Shown here piece after piece: positions 1-9,878 of a stretch of 64,000 nt of DNA. The DNA is from Candidatus Melainabacteria bacterium RIFCSPHIGHO2_02_FULL_34_12. Its GTDB lineage: Bacteria; Cyanobacteriota; Vampirovibrionia; 2-02-FULL-35-15. Positions within the stretch are counted from its first letter, which is position 1, and each line of letters opens with the position of its first letter. The stretch spans positions 40,020 to 104,019 of the forward strand of contig MFRM01000017.1 in NCBI GenBank assembly GCA_001784555.1. Reading direction: 5' to 3'. The notes beneath the pieces are model-generated. The model was not told the origin of the DNA. It searched no databases and was given only the letters and a program-made list of their open reading frames with translations. A program made the position numbers and the translations under genes.

Positions 1-747
1 ATGTCAATTGGAGAGATAAAGGAATTTTCAGCACAAAACAATGTAAGTGAAATGTCACTTTTGGCTCTTCAAAGAAGATTAACTTCACTTGTAGATTCAG
101 TAAAATATCTAAAATCAGTAACTACTTCTGATAGCATAAAACAAATAATAAACTTACTTACAAACGGTAAAAGTGTAGTTTTACAATTTGGCAGACAGAA
201 CAACTTAAAAAGCTATCTTCTGGCATCAAACATTATTACCAGACAGATACATAATGCCTACGTAGAAATGATGGAAACTCACTTGCAGGACAGAAATAAA
301 TTTAAACAACCAAATAGATTAGTTATCACAATTGAAGAAGCTCATAAGTTTCTTTCACCTCAGGTAGCAAAATCCGGCACATTTGGAACCATTGCACGTG
401 AGCTTAGAAAATATAATGTTACTCTCTTAATCGTAGATCAAAGACCCTCAGGAATAGATAATGAAATCATGTCCCAGATTGGCACCAGAGCTACTTTACT
501 CTTAAATGATGATAATGACATAAACTCAGTTTTTGTAGGTGAATCTGGAGGCAACGCTTTAAAAGATATTCTTTCACAATTGAATCCTAAGCAGGAAGTA
601 CTTATGTTCGGCTATGCAATGCCCATGCCCATAGTAGTTAGAACCAGACGCTATGACAGTGAATTCTATAAAGCCATGAGTGAGGAAGAAAAGTTATCAA
701 AAGACGATTTAATTAAACGTGGAGAGTTAGCTGCCATGGAACTATAG
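1..747 (+). CDS. HerA-like ATP-binding protein, C-terminal part (cut by window start)
   Basis: This is the C-terminal part of a HerA/DUF87-type hexameric DNA-translocating ATPase. It carries a Walker B-like strand (LVITIEEAHKF, about residues 107-117), followed by an arginine-bearing stretch (ARELRKYNV) and VDQRPSGID, which resembles the HerA/VirB4 motif around the sensor and arginine finger. No Walker A is present in the visible part, so the gene almost certainly begins upstream and the ATG at position 1 is probably an internal methionine. HerA proteins usually work with a NurA nuclease in DNA end processing; no nurA is visible here. It converges with the next gene, leaving 13 bp between stops. 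Family call is firm; exact role is inferred. Confidence 0.8.
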   Translation: MSIGEIKEFSAQNNVSEMSLLALQRRLTSLVDSVKYLKSVTTSDSIKQIINLLTNGKSVVLQFGRQNNLKSYLLASNIITRQIHNAYVEMMETHLQDRNKFKQPNRLVITIEEAHKFLSPQVAKSGTFGTIARELRKYNVTLLIVDQRPSGIDNEIMSQIGTRATLLLNDDNDINSVFVGESGGNALKDILSQLNPKQEVLMFGYAMPMPIVVRTRRYDSEFYKAMSEEEKLSKDDLIKRGELAAMEL

Positions 748-760
748 AAATATTTAAACG

Positions 761-1336
761 TTAAGCAGCTTTTCTTAACTCTGCCTCATGATGTCCGATA
801 ATAATTCTTGAATTTATCAGCAATTCAATTTGCTCTGTTGGTAATTGAAAAAACTCATTTAAAATATCTGTTGCAGTAGTTTCACATTCTGTTATTTGCT
901 TTTCTAAGACAGATAACTCATTGCCTGCCAATTCATATACTTTTAATGCAGCAATAAAACCTAGAGGATAAATATCATCTGTTTGAGTGGCTAATAAGTC
1001 TCCATATGCATGATAAAGAGCCTCCATAACATCTGAAACAGAAGCTTTACCTACAAAAATAGTGTTTATGCCTAAATCATTTAATCCCAGCTTTGCTTCT
1101 TTAATTCTAAAAAAAAGATCTCCTTGACATAGATCATTGATAATTTGATGTGCTCTTGACATTGTTGTAGCCCATACTGGTAATCCAGCATGTATTCTTC
1201 CTGCAACAGGGCAAGCTTTAACAACTTCTTCAAGATGCTCAAATGAATCAGGCTTTACACCAGCAAGTCGCTTTCTAGCTAATAAAACCATTAAGCTATT
1301 TAAATTAGGCGTTGGAGTAACTGTTAAATTTGGCAT
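761..1336 (-). CDS. Hypothetical protein, 191 aa
   Basis: I do not recognise this protein. It is predicted mostly helical, with no signal peptide or clear membrane segment. The N-terminus is rich in Thr, Pro and Asn, followed by a basic segment (LLARKRLAGVKPDS) and two cysteines in the first 115 residues. The C-terminal half contains acidic helices ending in HHEAELRKAA. It converges with the HerA-like gene and is separated from mutS (same strand, upstream) by about 147 bp of AT-rich sequence, so it probably has its own promoter. Codon use looks like its neighbours. It is probably a real but lineage-restricted gene. Confidence 0.6.
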   Translation of the reverse strand: MPNLTVTPTPNLNSLMVLLARKRLAGVKPDSFEHLEEVVKACPVAGRIHAGLPVWATTMSRAHQIINDLCQGDLFFRIKEAKLGLNDLGINTIFVGKASVSDVMEALYHAYGDLLATQTDDIYPLGFIAALKVYELAGNELSVLEKQITECETTATDILNEFFQLPTEQIELLINSRIIIGHHEAELRKAA

Positions 1337-1483
1337 AATAATTAGTTTATTTATACTCTTACAATTCTTACATTATTAAATATACTAAAAATAAGTATGT
1401 AAAATAAAGATAAAATCTAAATATTTTCTAAAGATTGCATTTAAAAAGTTTATTAAATATGTTTAATATATCTATCTAATAGA

Positions 1484-4078
1484 CTAATCAAACAAACTTA
1501 ACTGCCCAGATTCAATCTGAGATTTTATAGAGTCTTTTTTTAGCGATGCTTTTGACTTGCCATACATGGTAGCCATAATGCTCTGAGCCCGCTCTAGAAG
1601 GGGCTTTGGCAAGCCTGCCATTTTAGCCACCTCTATTCCATAACTTCTATCAGCACCACCTGGAATTACTTTTCTTAAAAAAATCACATGACCTTCTTCT
1701 TCTTTTACTGTGACTTGATAATTACAGATTGACGAGTATAAATCTGCAAGACCATTTAGTTCATGAAAATGTGTTGCAAAAACAGTTCTGGGATTTTTAT
1801 TTTTTACCAGATACTCAGCCAATGCCCATGCAATGGCTACACCATCATAAGTACTGGTTCCTCTTCCTACTTCATCCAGTAAGATTAAACTTCTTTCAGT
1901 CATTCTGTTTATGATGGCACTGGTTTCAACCATCTCTACCATAAATGTAGACTGCCCTTGTGCAATATCATCCGTAGCACCTACCCGGGTAAATATCTGA
2001 TCCACTATTCCAATTTTTGCATAATCACATGGTACAAAAGATCCCGCCTGAGCAAGAATAATATTTAATGCAATTTGCCTCATATAAGTACTCTTACCAG
2101 CCATATTTGGTCCGGTTAAAATTATTAGTTGTTGTTTTACCTCAGATTTTCCTGACTCAAGAAACACATCATTTGAAACAAAGTTATTAAAACCGACTTT
2201 TTTTTCAATAACAGGATGCCTGGAGCCTTTTAACTCTATTAAAGATGAATCATCCAAAGCTGGTCTTTTATAGTTATTTATAATTGCAGTCTGCGCAAAT
2301 GAAAATAAAGCATCTAGAGTAGAAATATTAAATGCAATCTCTCTGATGATTGAGCTGTATTCTTTTACTTTTTCTCTAATCTGACAAAATATTTCATATT
2401 CAAGAGATTTAATTTTTTGTTCGGAATGAAGTGCTTTTTGTTCAAATTCTTTAAGCTCTTCAGTAATAAATCTGGATGAATTAACCATGGTTTGCCTGCA
2501 TATGTATTCTTTTGGCACCAACGATAGATTCCCCTTGCTGATTTCAATAAAATAACCAAATGACCTGTTAAATCCTACTTTTAAGTTCTTAATTCCTGTT
2601 TTTTGTCTTTCAATTGACTCAAATGACTTCAGCCAGCTATCCCCATTTTCAATAATTTCTTTTAGTTGTTTAATTTCAGGATTAAAATCAGGCTTAATTA
2701 GATTTCCTTCAGTAAGAATATTCGATGGGTTATCTATTATTGCTCTTTCAATAAGTTCAACTACAATATTTATTTCTTTTGGATAATTAATTATATTTTT
2801 AAATAACGGTAGAGTAAGATTCTTAATTACATTTGCAATGCTTGGGATTTCCATTAATGAGTTTTTTAATGCTGTAAGCTCTTTTGCATTTACACTAGAT
2901 GCAGACAGTCTTGAACTAATTCTTTCAAGATCAAATATTTTTTCAAGTGAATTTGATAAATCATAAAAGATAGACTTATTTTTTATAAGCTCATCCACGC
3001 AATTTAATCTCTGACTAATGGCATTAATGTCAAGCAATGGCTGCTCAAGCCAGTTTCTAAGCTTTCTTTTACCCATTTGGGTTTTTGTAAAATCAATTGC
3101 CCAAAGAAGCGAGCCTTCATATGATGAATCTTTAGCTCCTTCTGTTAATTCAAGATTTTTTCTGGTCGTTTTATCCAGACTAAGATAAGAACTTATTGAA
3201 TAAGGAATAATTTTTTCAAAAGACGGTCTTTCATTTACTTGCGTAGTATCAATATATGAAAGAATTGCTCCAGAAGAAACAAGACCAGCAAAAAACTCTT
3301 CATCAGTAAGGCTACTCAGTGAGGTTATTTTAAGTTCTTCTGCAATTCTTTTTTCAGCAAAATCCTTTTTAAAATATGTTGAATCAATACCTGTACAATA
3401 CCAGTTTTGTTTAATGTAATCATCTATTTCCAGAACCTTTTCTTTAACTATAAAGCCTTCTTGCTTTTTCATGTTTGAAGGAACAAGGATTTCTGAAGGA
3501 TTAATTCTGCCTAGCTCAGAGAGTAACTGCTCATAATTTATAACTGTAAAATAAAACTCTCCACAAGAAATATCAGCATATGCAAATCCATATAATTTAT
3601 TCTTATTATCTTTAAAGACTGAAGCAATGTAATTATTCTTGCTCTGTGGAAGCCAGTCGGTTTCAAGAACTGTACCTGGAGTTAATAATTTTGTCACCTC
3701 TCTTTTAACAATAGTTCTAGTAAGTGCAGGATCTTCCATTTGTTCACAGATGGCAACCTTAAATCCTTTATCCAGGAGTCTTGAGACATAATTAACAATG
3801 GCTTTAGCAGGTACGCCTGCCATTGGAATCCTACCCCCAGGATAACTTGATTCTGCTCTTCCGGTTAAAGTTAATTCCAACTCTTTTGAAATTATTTTTG
3901 CGTCTTCAAAAAATGTTTCATAAAAGTCACCCACCCTAAAAAAAAGTAATACATCTAAATCATATTTATATTTAATTTCGAGAAATTGCTTCATGAGTGG
4001 TGTAAACTGATCTACGTTACGAGGCCACTGCGTAATTTCTTCTGAACCTGATTGCTTTTCAATTAAGCTTATATTCAT
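1484..4078 (-). CDS. mutS: DNA mismatch repair protein MutS
   Basis: MutS binds base mismatches and small loops and, as an ATP-driven clamp, recruits MutL. The N-terminal mismatch-recognition domain contains the FYE wedge motif (in FRVGDFYETFF). The clamp and lever domains fill the middle. The C-terminal ATPase has Walker A GPNMAGKST near residue 660, the LILLDEVGRGTS Walker B/signature region and FATHFHEL. Length of about 864 aa matches bacterial MutS1. A TTG four codons upstream (4090) is also in frame, but the ATG at 4078 is preferred. That ATG lies directly beside the ATG of the divergent glycosyltransferase, so the promoters of both genes must lie within coding sequence. Confidence 0.97.
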   Translation of the reverse strand: MNISLIEKQSGSEEITQWPRNVDQFTPLMKQFLEIKYKYDLDVLLFFRVGDFYETFFEDAKIISKELELTLTGRAESSYPGGRIPMAGVPAKAIVNYVSRLLDKGFKVAICEQMEDPALTRTIVKREVTKLLTPGTVLETDWLPQSKNNYIASVFKDNKNKLYGFAYADISCGEFYFTVINYEQLLSELGRINPSEILVPSNMKKQEGFIVKEKVLEIDDYIKQNWYCTGIDSTYFKKDFAEKRIAEELKITSLSSLTDEEFFAGLVSSGAILSYIDTTQVNERPSFEKIIPYSISSYLSLDKTTRKNLELTEGAKDSSYEGSLLWAIDFTKTQMGKRKLRNWLEQPLLDINAISQRLNCVDELIKNKSIFYDLSNSLEKIFDLERISSRLSASSVNAKELTALKNSLMEIPSIANVIKNLTLPLFKNIINYPKEINIVVELIERAIIDNPSNILTEGNLIKPDFNPEIKQLKEIIENGDSWLKSFESIERQKTGIKNLKVGFNRSFGYFIEISKGNLSLVPKEYICRQTMVNSSRFITEELKEFEQKALHSEQKIKSLEYEIFCQIREKVKEYSSIIREIAFNISTLDALFSFAQTAIINNYKRPALDDSSLIELKGSRHPVIEKKVGFNNFVSNDVFLESGKSEVKQQLIILTGPNMAGKSTYMRQIALNIILAQAGSFVPCDYAKIGIVDQIFTRVGATDDIAQGQSTFMVEMVETSAIINRMTERSLILLDEVGRGTSTYDGVAIAWALAEYLVKNKNPRTVFATHFHELNGLADLYSSICNYQVTVKEEEGHVIFLRKVIPGGADRSYGIEVAKMAGLPKPLLERAQSIMATMYGKSKASLKKDSIKSQIESGQLSLFD

Positions 4079-5068
4079 ATGCAAAAACAATTTTATCTAA
4101 CTATTTTACTCTGTACTTATAATAGAGCAAAACTATTAAAACCATTGCTTGAAAACCTGATTAAACAGGTAAATAAAGTAGAAAAACAAAATAATTCTAA
4201 TATTGAAATACTATTAATAGACAATAACTCTAGTGATGAAACAAAAGAAATAACACTTAACTTCCAGAAGAACTGCAACTTCTTAAGATATGACTTTGAA
4301 AGCAGACAAGGACTTGCAAAAGCCAGAAACAAAGGGATTGAAATTTCTAAAGGGGAAATAATCATATTTATTGATGATGATATTGTTCTCGATGAAAATT
4401 GGCTAGCTGAAATCATAACCTCAATAAATAAATATCCATATAAAGCTTTTGGAGGAAAAGTAATTCCCTTATGGGAAAAAGAAAAACCATCCTACATAAA
4501 TCTGCATGGACCTTTTTCACTGAGTCAAAAAATATTTCCTTCACACGATAACGGTGAGAAAGAAATATGTTATCCAATCTCAAAAGAAGAGACAAATCCT
4601 ATTGGCGCAAACATGTGGATTTACAAGGAATTATTTATAAAATTTGGAGGGTTTAGAGAGGATCTTGGAAGAGTTGGATATGGAGGCATTCCATGCGAAG
4701 ATACAGAATTTTGCTCCAGATTACTAAAGAACAAAGAACCTATATTTTATTATCCAAAAGCCATCGTCTATCATCCTGTTTCTTCTTACAGAATGAGTAT
4801 AGAATTTATTAAAAGCTGGCACTACAGAAATGGCATATCTACCGTTAGAAAAGGCGGAAGGGGATTTATAATATTTGATTTTATAAGATTTGTATTGAGA
4901 TTATTTATTTATATACCATTCTTTATATTTTTTTATTTCATTGGTTTATTGACTTTTAATAAGACGGTAAAGCTCTGGTCTGAATTTAAGTTAATCAGAG
5001 TTTTGGGACAGCTAAGAGAATTCCTTAGAATATGGCTAAAGATACCACTTAAAGATCCTACCTTTTAA
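4079..5068 (+). CDS. Glycosyltransferase family 2 protein
   Basis: This is a GT-A fold family 2 glycosyltransferase that transfers a sugar from a nucleotide donor. The N-terminus has the donor-binding strand LTILLCTYNRA. The metal-binding acidic motif follows (IIFIDDDIV, about residues 95-103), then a likely acceptor/catalytic region with CEDTEFCSRL near residue 205. The last 80 residues include a strongly hydrophobic segment (LRLFIYIPFFIFFYFIGLL), so the enzyme is probably tied to the inner membrane and may work on lipid-linked or envelope glycans. No other glycan genes flank it, so the substrate is unknown. The start is fixed because the Rossmann strand begins only a few residues in. Confidence 0.85.
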   Translation: MQKQFYLTILLCTYNRAKLLKPLLENLIKQVNKVEKQNNSNIEILLIDNNSSDETKEITLNFQKNCNFLRYDFESRQGLAKARNKGIEISKGEIIIFIDDDIVLDENWLAEIITSINKYPYKAFGGKVIPLWEKEKPSYINLHGPFSLSQKIFPSHDNGEKEICYPISKEETNPIGANMWIYKELFIKFGGFREDLGRVGYGGIPCEDTEFCSRLLKNKEPIFYYPKAIVYHPVSSYRMSIEFIKSWHYRNGISTVRKGGRGFIIFDFIRFVLRLFIYIPFFIFFYFIGLLTFNKTVKLWSEFKLIRVLGQLREFLRIWLKIPLKDPTF

Positions 5069-5121
5069 CAATACTCTACTCAGCAACTTATTAATTTAAA
5101 CATTCATTTTGAATTTACAAT

Positions 5122-5283
5122 AAACGACTTCCCTAAAATCGGCTATCCATGTAGCAAGACTACATGGTATTACGCCGATTTTTGCCTGCAGCAACGGTTG
5201 TCGCATTATAAGGAAGTCGTTTGTTTTCCTTCGCTTATATCCCTGCAGCAAGACTGCAGGGTATTACGCTTCAGTCAAATAAG
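5122..5283 (+). repeat. Structured repeat R, copy 1 (about 160 bp, multi-hairpin)
   Basis: Outer arms AAACGACTTCC (5122-5132) and GGAAGTCGTTT (5212-5222) are perfect inverted repeats. Inside them AAAATCGGC pairs with GCCGATTTT, enclosing a hairpin CCATGTAG-CAAGA-CTACATGG (5147-5167) followed by TATTACGCC. A second module follows with hairpin CCCTGCAG-CAAGA-CTGCAGGG (5241-5261), then TATTACGCTTC and a terminal TCAAATAAG. Copies 2 and 3 lie at 14975-15134 and 18530-18687. This copy fills the gap between the converging glycosyltransferase and tolC-like genes. Its last bases encode the final two codons and TGA stop of the tolC-like gene. Confidence 0.9.
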
Positions 5284-6876
5284 ACTTTCAATAGTTATTA
5301 GACCAAGACTATGCAACAATTCTGCCTGTGAATTATTATAGTTAATTACAGCATCTACCTCTGACGCAAGAGCATCAGCATATTGTTTTTGTGCATTTAA
5401 CAATTCAAGATTAATTCCAACACCATTTTCTAATCTTAACTTAGCTAATCTCAATGCCTCAGAAGCAGCATTAACTCTGCGTTTTGTCACATCAAGTAAT
5501 TTTTCATTAGCTTGAACGTTTAAATATGCTGTTCTTACTTCTTGCTCAATATTCTGATTAATTTTATTTAGAACAATCTTTGCTAGATTGGCTTGATATC
5601 TTGCCTGATTTATTCGAGAAACAGTCGGTATACCTAAGCCATCTGCAAGCTCCCAGTCAATTTGAACACCTAAAAATTTACTCGTCATTAATGAATCATC
5701 GATTTTATTAAGGAAGGGATCACCTGCTCCTCTAACAACATTTGAAACATTGGTAATATCAGACAAGTCAACCTGAGGATCAAAAGTCTGATACATTCTT
5801 CTGCCTCTAGTGACCATTTGTGCAACAGGACTTCCGTCAGGATTTAAACGAATGGCATCAGGAACAATCTCATTTACTTTAGTTCTGTGAAAAAAGACAT
5901 TTCCTGTCCCGCCAAACTGACCAAAAAAGTTTGCACGGGGAAGAAAAGCTGAATACGCAGAACCAATATAATATTTTTGAGCACTATACTCATATTGAGC
6001 TTTTTTAATTTCAGACCTGTTCTCCATAGCCACAGAGAGTATCTCAGAGATTGGCTTATCAATATCAAAAAGCTTTTTCACTATTAAATCCTTTTCATCA
6101 GGTTTTATATGAATACCTTGTTCCAAGTTCAATATTCGAGCAAGATTTATCGATGCTTCCCTAAATTCTGACTGCTGAACAATATATTTCTGCTCTTGCT
6201 CGGCAAGCTGCGCTTCAGATTGTAAAACATCAAATTTGGTTCCAGCTCCTGACTTTTCAAGATTTTTATTTAACTCAAGCTCACTTTGAGCTTCCTCAAC
6301 TGATTTTGCAAAAACATTTAGTTGTGCTTTTTCTTTAAGGAGTTGATTGTAAGCCTTAGTAACTATAAGAAAGATATCTTTTTGAGAAGCAGATAAGTTT
6401 TCATCTGCTGATTTATATAATTTTTTTGCAGCCAGAGTATTAAATAAACCTTTTCCACCTTCAAAAAAATGGTAATCAAACCTCATATAAGCATTAGCAT
6501 TGCTTGTAAGAGCCATTACAGGAAAAACACCACCAATTAAAAATTGACCATCTAGCCTCTGTCCTAAAAGACCCAGCTTATAGTCAGGGAACCAGTTTCC
6601 AATATTTTCCCAAAGCTTCCACTTATTTATGTTTTTTTGATATCTTGACTGGATAAGATCCAGATTCTGTAAAGCTGCTATATTTAAGACCTTTTCTAGA
6701 TTTAATTCAAGAGGTACATCAATTCTTGCTTCAAGCATTATCGGTGAAATTATCTTGCTAGAAAAAATTGATTCATTCTCAGATTCTTTTAATTCATTTG
6801 ATAAAACAGGTAAAGAAGTTAAAATTAATATTGAAATAAATGCTAAACTTTTGAATGATTTTATAGTCTTCATCAT
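5275..6876 (-). CDS. TolC-family outer membrane efflux protein
   Basis: This is an outer-membrane channel of the TolC/OEP family, the exit duct of a tripartite exporter. A signal peptide follows the start (basic MMKTIKSFK, hydrophobic core LAFISILILTSLPVLS). The body has the long helical OEP repeats, with typical stretches such as NLEKSGAGTKFDVLQSEAQ and the second-repeat equivalent RLENGVGINLELLNAQKQ. An ATG 12 codons upstream (6912) is possible, but the start at 6876 gives a normal signal peptide and has an AGAGG ribosome site. It is divergent from the hlyD-like gene across about 80 bp, which probably holds both promoters. Its last two codons and stop lie in repeat R copy 1. Confidence 0.9.
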   Translation of the reverse strand: MMKTIKSFKSLAFISILILTSLPVLSNELKESENESIFSSKIISPIMLEARIDVPLELNLEKVLNIAALQNLDLIQSRYQKNINKWKLWENIGNWFPDYKLGLLGQRLDGQFLIGGVFPVMALTSNANAYMRFDYHFFEGGKGLFNTLAAKKLYKSADENLSASQKDIFLIVTKAYNQLLKEKAQLNVFAKSVEEAQSELELNKNLEKSGAGTKFDVLQSEAQLAEQEQKYIVQQSEFREASINLARILNLEQGIHIKPDEKDLIVKKLFDIDKPISEILSVAMENRSEIKKAQYEYSAQKYYIGSAYSAFLPRANFFGQFGGTGNVFFHRTKVNEIVPDAIRLNPDGSPVAQMVTRGRRMYQTFDPQVDLSDITNVSNVVRGAGDPFLNKIDDSLMTSKFLGVQIDWELADGLGIPTVSRINQARYQANLAKIVLNKINQNIEQEVRTAYLNVQANEKLLDVTKRRVNAASEALRLAKLRLENGVGINLELLNAQKQYADALASEVDAVINYNNSQAELLHSLGLITIESLI

Positions 6877-6956
6877 GGGGTTATAAATGCCTCTAGTTAT
6901 TATAAAGCTCATATTTTACAAAATAACACTTAAACAAGAACTAAGACTAATTTATC

Positions 6957-7982
6957 ATGTACAACATAATTCAAAAATTCGTAAAACTTATACCTATAAT
7001 TTTAGTGGGTTTTATTGCATGGTTTTCATACCATTTATGGTTACAACAGCATCCTCGCCAAATCATATTATCGAATAGCATTGAAGCTAAAGATGTAAGA
7101 GTAAGTCCAAAAGTAGGAGGCCGAATTAAAAAAATCTACATTAAAGAAGGCGATTACGTTAGAAGAGGACAGATAATACTTGAGCTGGAAGGAGATGAAA
7201 TAATTGCTCAGTTAAACCAGGCAAAAGCAAATAGAGATAAAGCATATTCAGAATTAGCTGATTTAAAAAAAGGAGCCAGGTCACAGGAACTTGCACAAGC
7301 AAAAGCCCAAACAATTCGTTCAAAGGCACTACATGAAGAAGCTAAAGCAAAATATACAAATGCATTATCAGATTACAAGCGTATGGAAAGCTTATTTAAA
7401 GATGGTGCAATATCAAAACAAACCTATGATAATTATAAAACACGATTTGAAGTTGCTGAGAAAGAAGTAATCAGCTCTGAACAAGATTACATAAACGCCA
7501 GAGAAAACGAATCCCTTGTTATAGAAGGTCCCAGGAAAGATCAGGTAAATGCACTTGCATCTCAGGTTGAATACTTCAATGCAAAAATAACTGAGCTTGA
7601 AAAATATGTAAATGAGCTTACTGTAATTTCACCTATTAATGGCGAAGTGAGTAGTTTCGATTTAAAAGTCGGAGAGCTAATAAAATCAAATCAACAATTA
7701 GCCACAATAACTGACCTAAGCGATATTTATGTAAGGGTATATATACCCAGCAATAAGCTATCAAAAATAAAATTAAATCAAAAACTAAAAGTAGTTGCTG
7801 ATGCATATCCAGGTGAATACTTTGATGGTCACATAAGTTATATTGGCTCGCAGGCAGAATTCACTCCACGAAACATTCAAACAGCAGAGGAAAGGACAAA
7901 TCTTGTATATCCTATAAAAGCTCAAATCCAAAATAAAGAAAATAAATTACGTGATGGAATGTATGTTTCTGTAAAACTTTAA
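6957..7982 (+). CDS. HlyD-family membrane fusion protein
   Basis: This is a periplasmic adaptor linking an inner-membrane transporter to a TolC channel. One N-terminal transmembrane helix (about residues 10-30) is followed by the first half of a lipoyl-like domain (VSPKVGGRIKKIYIKEGDYVRRGQ). A long coiled-coil hairpin (about residues 80-200, rich in Ala, Lys, Glu and Gln) comes next, then the second lipoyl half (LTVISPINGEVSSFDLKVGE) and a beta-barrel domain. The arrangement matches EmrA/YhiI-type adaptors. It is followed after 20 bp by the ABC ATPase and then the permease, and is divergent from the tolC-like gene, so the four genes probably form one exporter. Substrate unknown. Confidence 0.92.
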   Translation: MYNIIQKFVKLIPIILVGFIAWFSYHLWLQQHPRQIILSNSIEAKDVRVSPKVGGRIKKIYIKEGDYVRRGQIILELEGDEIIAQLNQAKANRDKAYSELADLKKGARSQELAQAKAQTIRSKALHEEAKAKYTNALSDYKRMESLFKDGAISKQTYDNYKTRFEVAEKEVISSEQDYINARENESLVIEGPRKDQVNALASQVEYFNAKITELEKYVNELTVISPINGEVSSFDLKVGELIKSNQQLATITDLSDIYVRVYIPSNKLSKIKLNQKLKVVADAYPGEYFDGHISYIGSQAEFTPRNIQTAEERTNLVYPIKAQIQNKENKLRDGMYVSVKL

Positions 7983-8002
7983 TCATCTAACAAGCTAAGA
8001 TA

Positions 8003-8737
8003 ATGAATCCAGAAATTGCAATTAAAACCACAAATCTTTCAAAAGAATTTGATAAGAAATTAGCAGTTAACAATTTAAATATTCAGATAAATAAAGGTGA
8101 AATATTTGGGTTTTTGGGTCCTAACGGATCCGGGAAATCCACGACTATAAAATTACTCTGCGGGTTAATAGCACCTTCTGCAGGTAATGCTACTGTAAGA
8201 GGATACAGCATTTTAACAGAAGGCGAGGAAATTAGACGGAATATTGGTTATATGTCTCAGCGATTCAGTTTATATGATGACCTTACAGTAAAAGAAAATT
8301 TAAATTTTTACGGTGAGCTCTATAAAGTAAACAAAATTGAACGAGAAAAAAGAATACTTGAATTAATGGAACTTACAAATATTACAGATGAAAAAGACAA
8401 GCAAACAAAAAAGTTATCCGGCGGTTTCAAACAAAGGCTTGCGTTTGCATGTGCACTGGTACACAAACCAGAAATCATATTCCTTGATGAACCAACAGCA
8501 GGAATAGATCCTGTCGCCAGAAAAGAAATGTGGGATTTATTTTTTAAACTTACAAAAGAAGGTTTAACTCTTTTTATTACCACTCATTACATGGACGAGG
8601 CAGAAAGATGTTCTAAATTAGGTTATATTTTTAACGGAAGACTCATCGCCTATGGACTGACTTCTGAACTTGCAGGTTCTACAAAGGAACTTGAAGATTT
8701 ATTTGTTCAAATTACCAGGAGGCAAAAAATTGAATAG
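8003..8737 (+). CDS. ABC transporter ATP-binding protein (ABC-2 exporter)
   Basis: This is the nucleotide-binding subunit of an ABC-2 type exporter. It has Walker A GPNGSGKST (about residues 39-47), Q-loop MSQRFSLYDDLT, signature LSGGFKQRLA, Walker B IIFLDEPTAGIDP and the H-loop histidine in ITTHYMDEAE. At 244 aa it is a single-domain subunit, closest in layout to YbhF/CcmA-like drug or lipid exporter ATPases. The stop overlaps the start of the permease by 8 nt, which suggests translational coupling. It probably powers the HlyD/TolC system encoded on either side. Confidence 0.95.
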   Translation: MNPEIAIKTTNLSKEFDKKLAVNNLNIQINKGEIFGFLGPNGSGKSTTIKLLCGLIAPSAGNATVRGYSILTEGEEIRRNIGYMSQRFSLYDDLTVKENLNFYGELYKVNKIEREKRILELMELTNITDEKDKQTKKLSGGFKQRLAFACALVHKPEIIFLDEPTAGIDPVARKEMWDLFFKLTKEGLTLFITTHYMDEAERCSKLGYIFNGRLIAYGLTSELAGSTKELEDLFVQITRRQKIE

Positions 8738-9878
8738 TAATAAAAGATTGTTATTTCAAGGCAATTTTTTTTGGGGTTTAAAAGCCATTGCAAAAAAAGA
8801 GATCATACACATATTTAACGACAGGCTGACCCTGTCGCTTTCATTGTTAATTCCTGCAATCCAATTAATGATCTATGGTTATGCGATAGACATGGATATA
8901 AAACACATAAGAAGCGCAGTCTTGGATTTTGATAGAACAAATTATTCTAAATTAATTGCCGAGAAATTGCAAAACTCTAAATATTTTGACATTAAATATT
9001 ACCCGAGTAATGAAAACGAGCTCATAGATAAAATTGTGGATGGAAAAGTAAAGGCTGGTTTTGTAATACCTGCAGACTTTCAAGCAAATGTTCTCTTAAA
9101 TAATCCAACACAAATTCAGATTCTTGTGGATGGCTCAGACTCAACAGTTGCACAACAAGCCTCAAACACAGCTGCATTAATTATCCAGAATTTTGGATCA
9201 ATGATCTTAGAAGAATCTATAGGATTAAATACTAAATTAATTGACCCAAGGACTAGAGTCCTTTTTAACCCTGATCTAAAAAGTGCAAACTTTATGATTC
9301 CAGGACTGCTTGGCGTAATACTTCAAATTATAACCACCTTTTTAACTGCACTAGCAATTGTAAAAGAAAAAGAAAAAGGAACCCTTGAACAACTTATGGT
9401 TACTCCAATTGGACAGGGCGGACTTCTTATAGGGAAACTGATTCCCTATGCATTTATAGGCATAATGCAATTTACACTAGTAACCCTTATTATGGTTTTA
9501 TTATTTAAGGTTCCAATTCATGGGAGCATAATTTTACTGTTTCTGTTATCAATGGTTTTTTTGTTTACAAGTCTTTCTTTAGGATTATTAATTTCAACAG
9601 CTGCAGAAAATCACTCCCAAGCCATACAGCTTCTACAACTTGTTATTATTCCTTCCATCCTATTAAGCGGATTTATATTTCCCAGAGAAAATATGCCCTT
9701 AATAATGAATATGATTGGTTATTTTATTCCATTAACTTATTTTTTAGAGATTCTAAGAGGAATTATCTTACGTGGAGCAACTTTTGGCAGTTTGCTTCAT
9801 AGTTTAATACCCTTAGTACTTTATGGACTGGTAATAATGTGGCTTGCAATTAACAGATTTAAGAAACAAATAGCTTAA
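8730..9878 (+). CDS. ABC-2 type transporter permease
   Basis: This is the membrane subunit of the ABC exporter. The N-terminal helix (about residues 28-45) is followed by a large extracytoplasmic domain of about 160 residues, then five hydrophobic helices in the C-terminal half. KEKEKGTLEQLMVTPI is the conserved coupling region of ABC2_membrane_3 (YbhR/YbhS-like) proteins. The start chosen is TTG at 8730, because AGGAGG lies 7 nt upstream; an ATG at 8670 would overlap the ATPase gene by 68 nt without a good ribosome site. Only one permease is present where YbhFSR systems have two, so the transporter may be a homodimer. Confidence 0.9.
   Translation: MNSNKRLLFQGNFFWGLKAIAKKEIIHIFNDRLTLSLSLLIPAIQLMIYGYAIDMDIKHIRSAVLDFDRTNYSKLIAEKLQNSKYFDIKYYPSNENELIDKIVDGKVKAGFVIPADFQANVLLNNPTQIQILVDGSDSTVAQQASNTAALIIQNFGSMILEESIGLNTKLIDPRTRVLFNPDLKSANFMIPGLLGVILQIITTFLTALAIVKEKEKGTLEQLMVTPIGQGGLLIGKLIPYAFIGIMQFTLVTLIMVLLFKVPIHGSIILLFLLSMVFLFTSLSLGLLISTAAENHSQAIQLLQLVIIPSILLSGFIFPRENMPLIMNMIGYFIPLTYFLEILRGIILRGATFGSLLHSLIPLVLYGLVIMWLAINRFKKQIA

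Noticed and set aside
4078-4090. Alternative mutS start at TTG 4090
   Set aside because: It would add four residues and overlap the divergent gene; the ATG at 4078 suffices.
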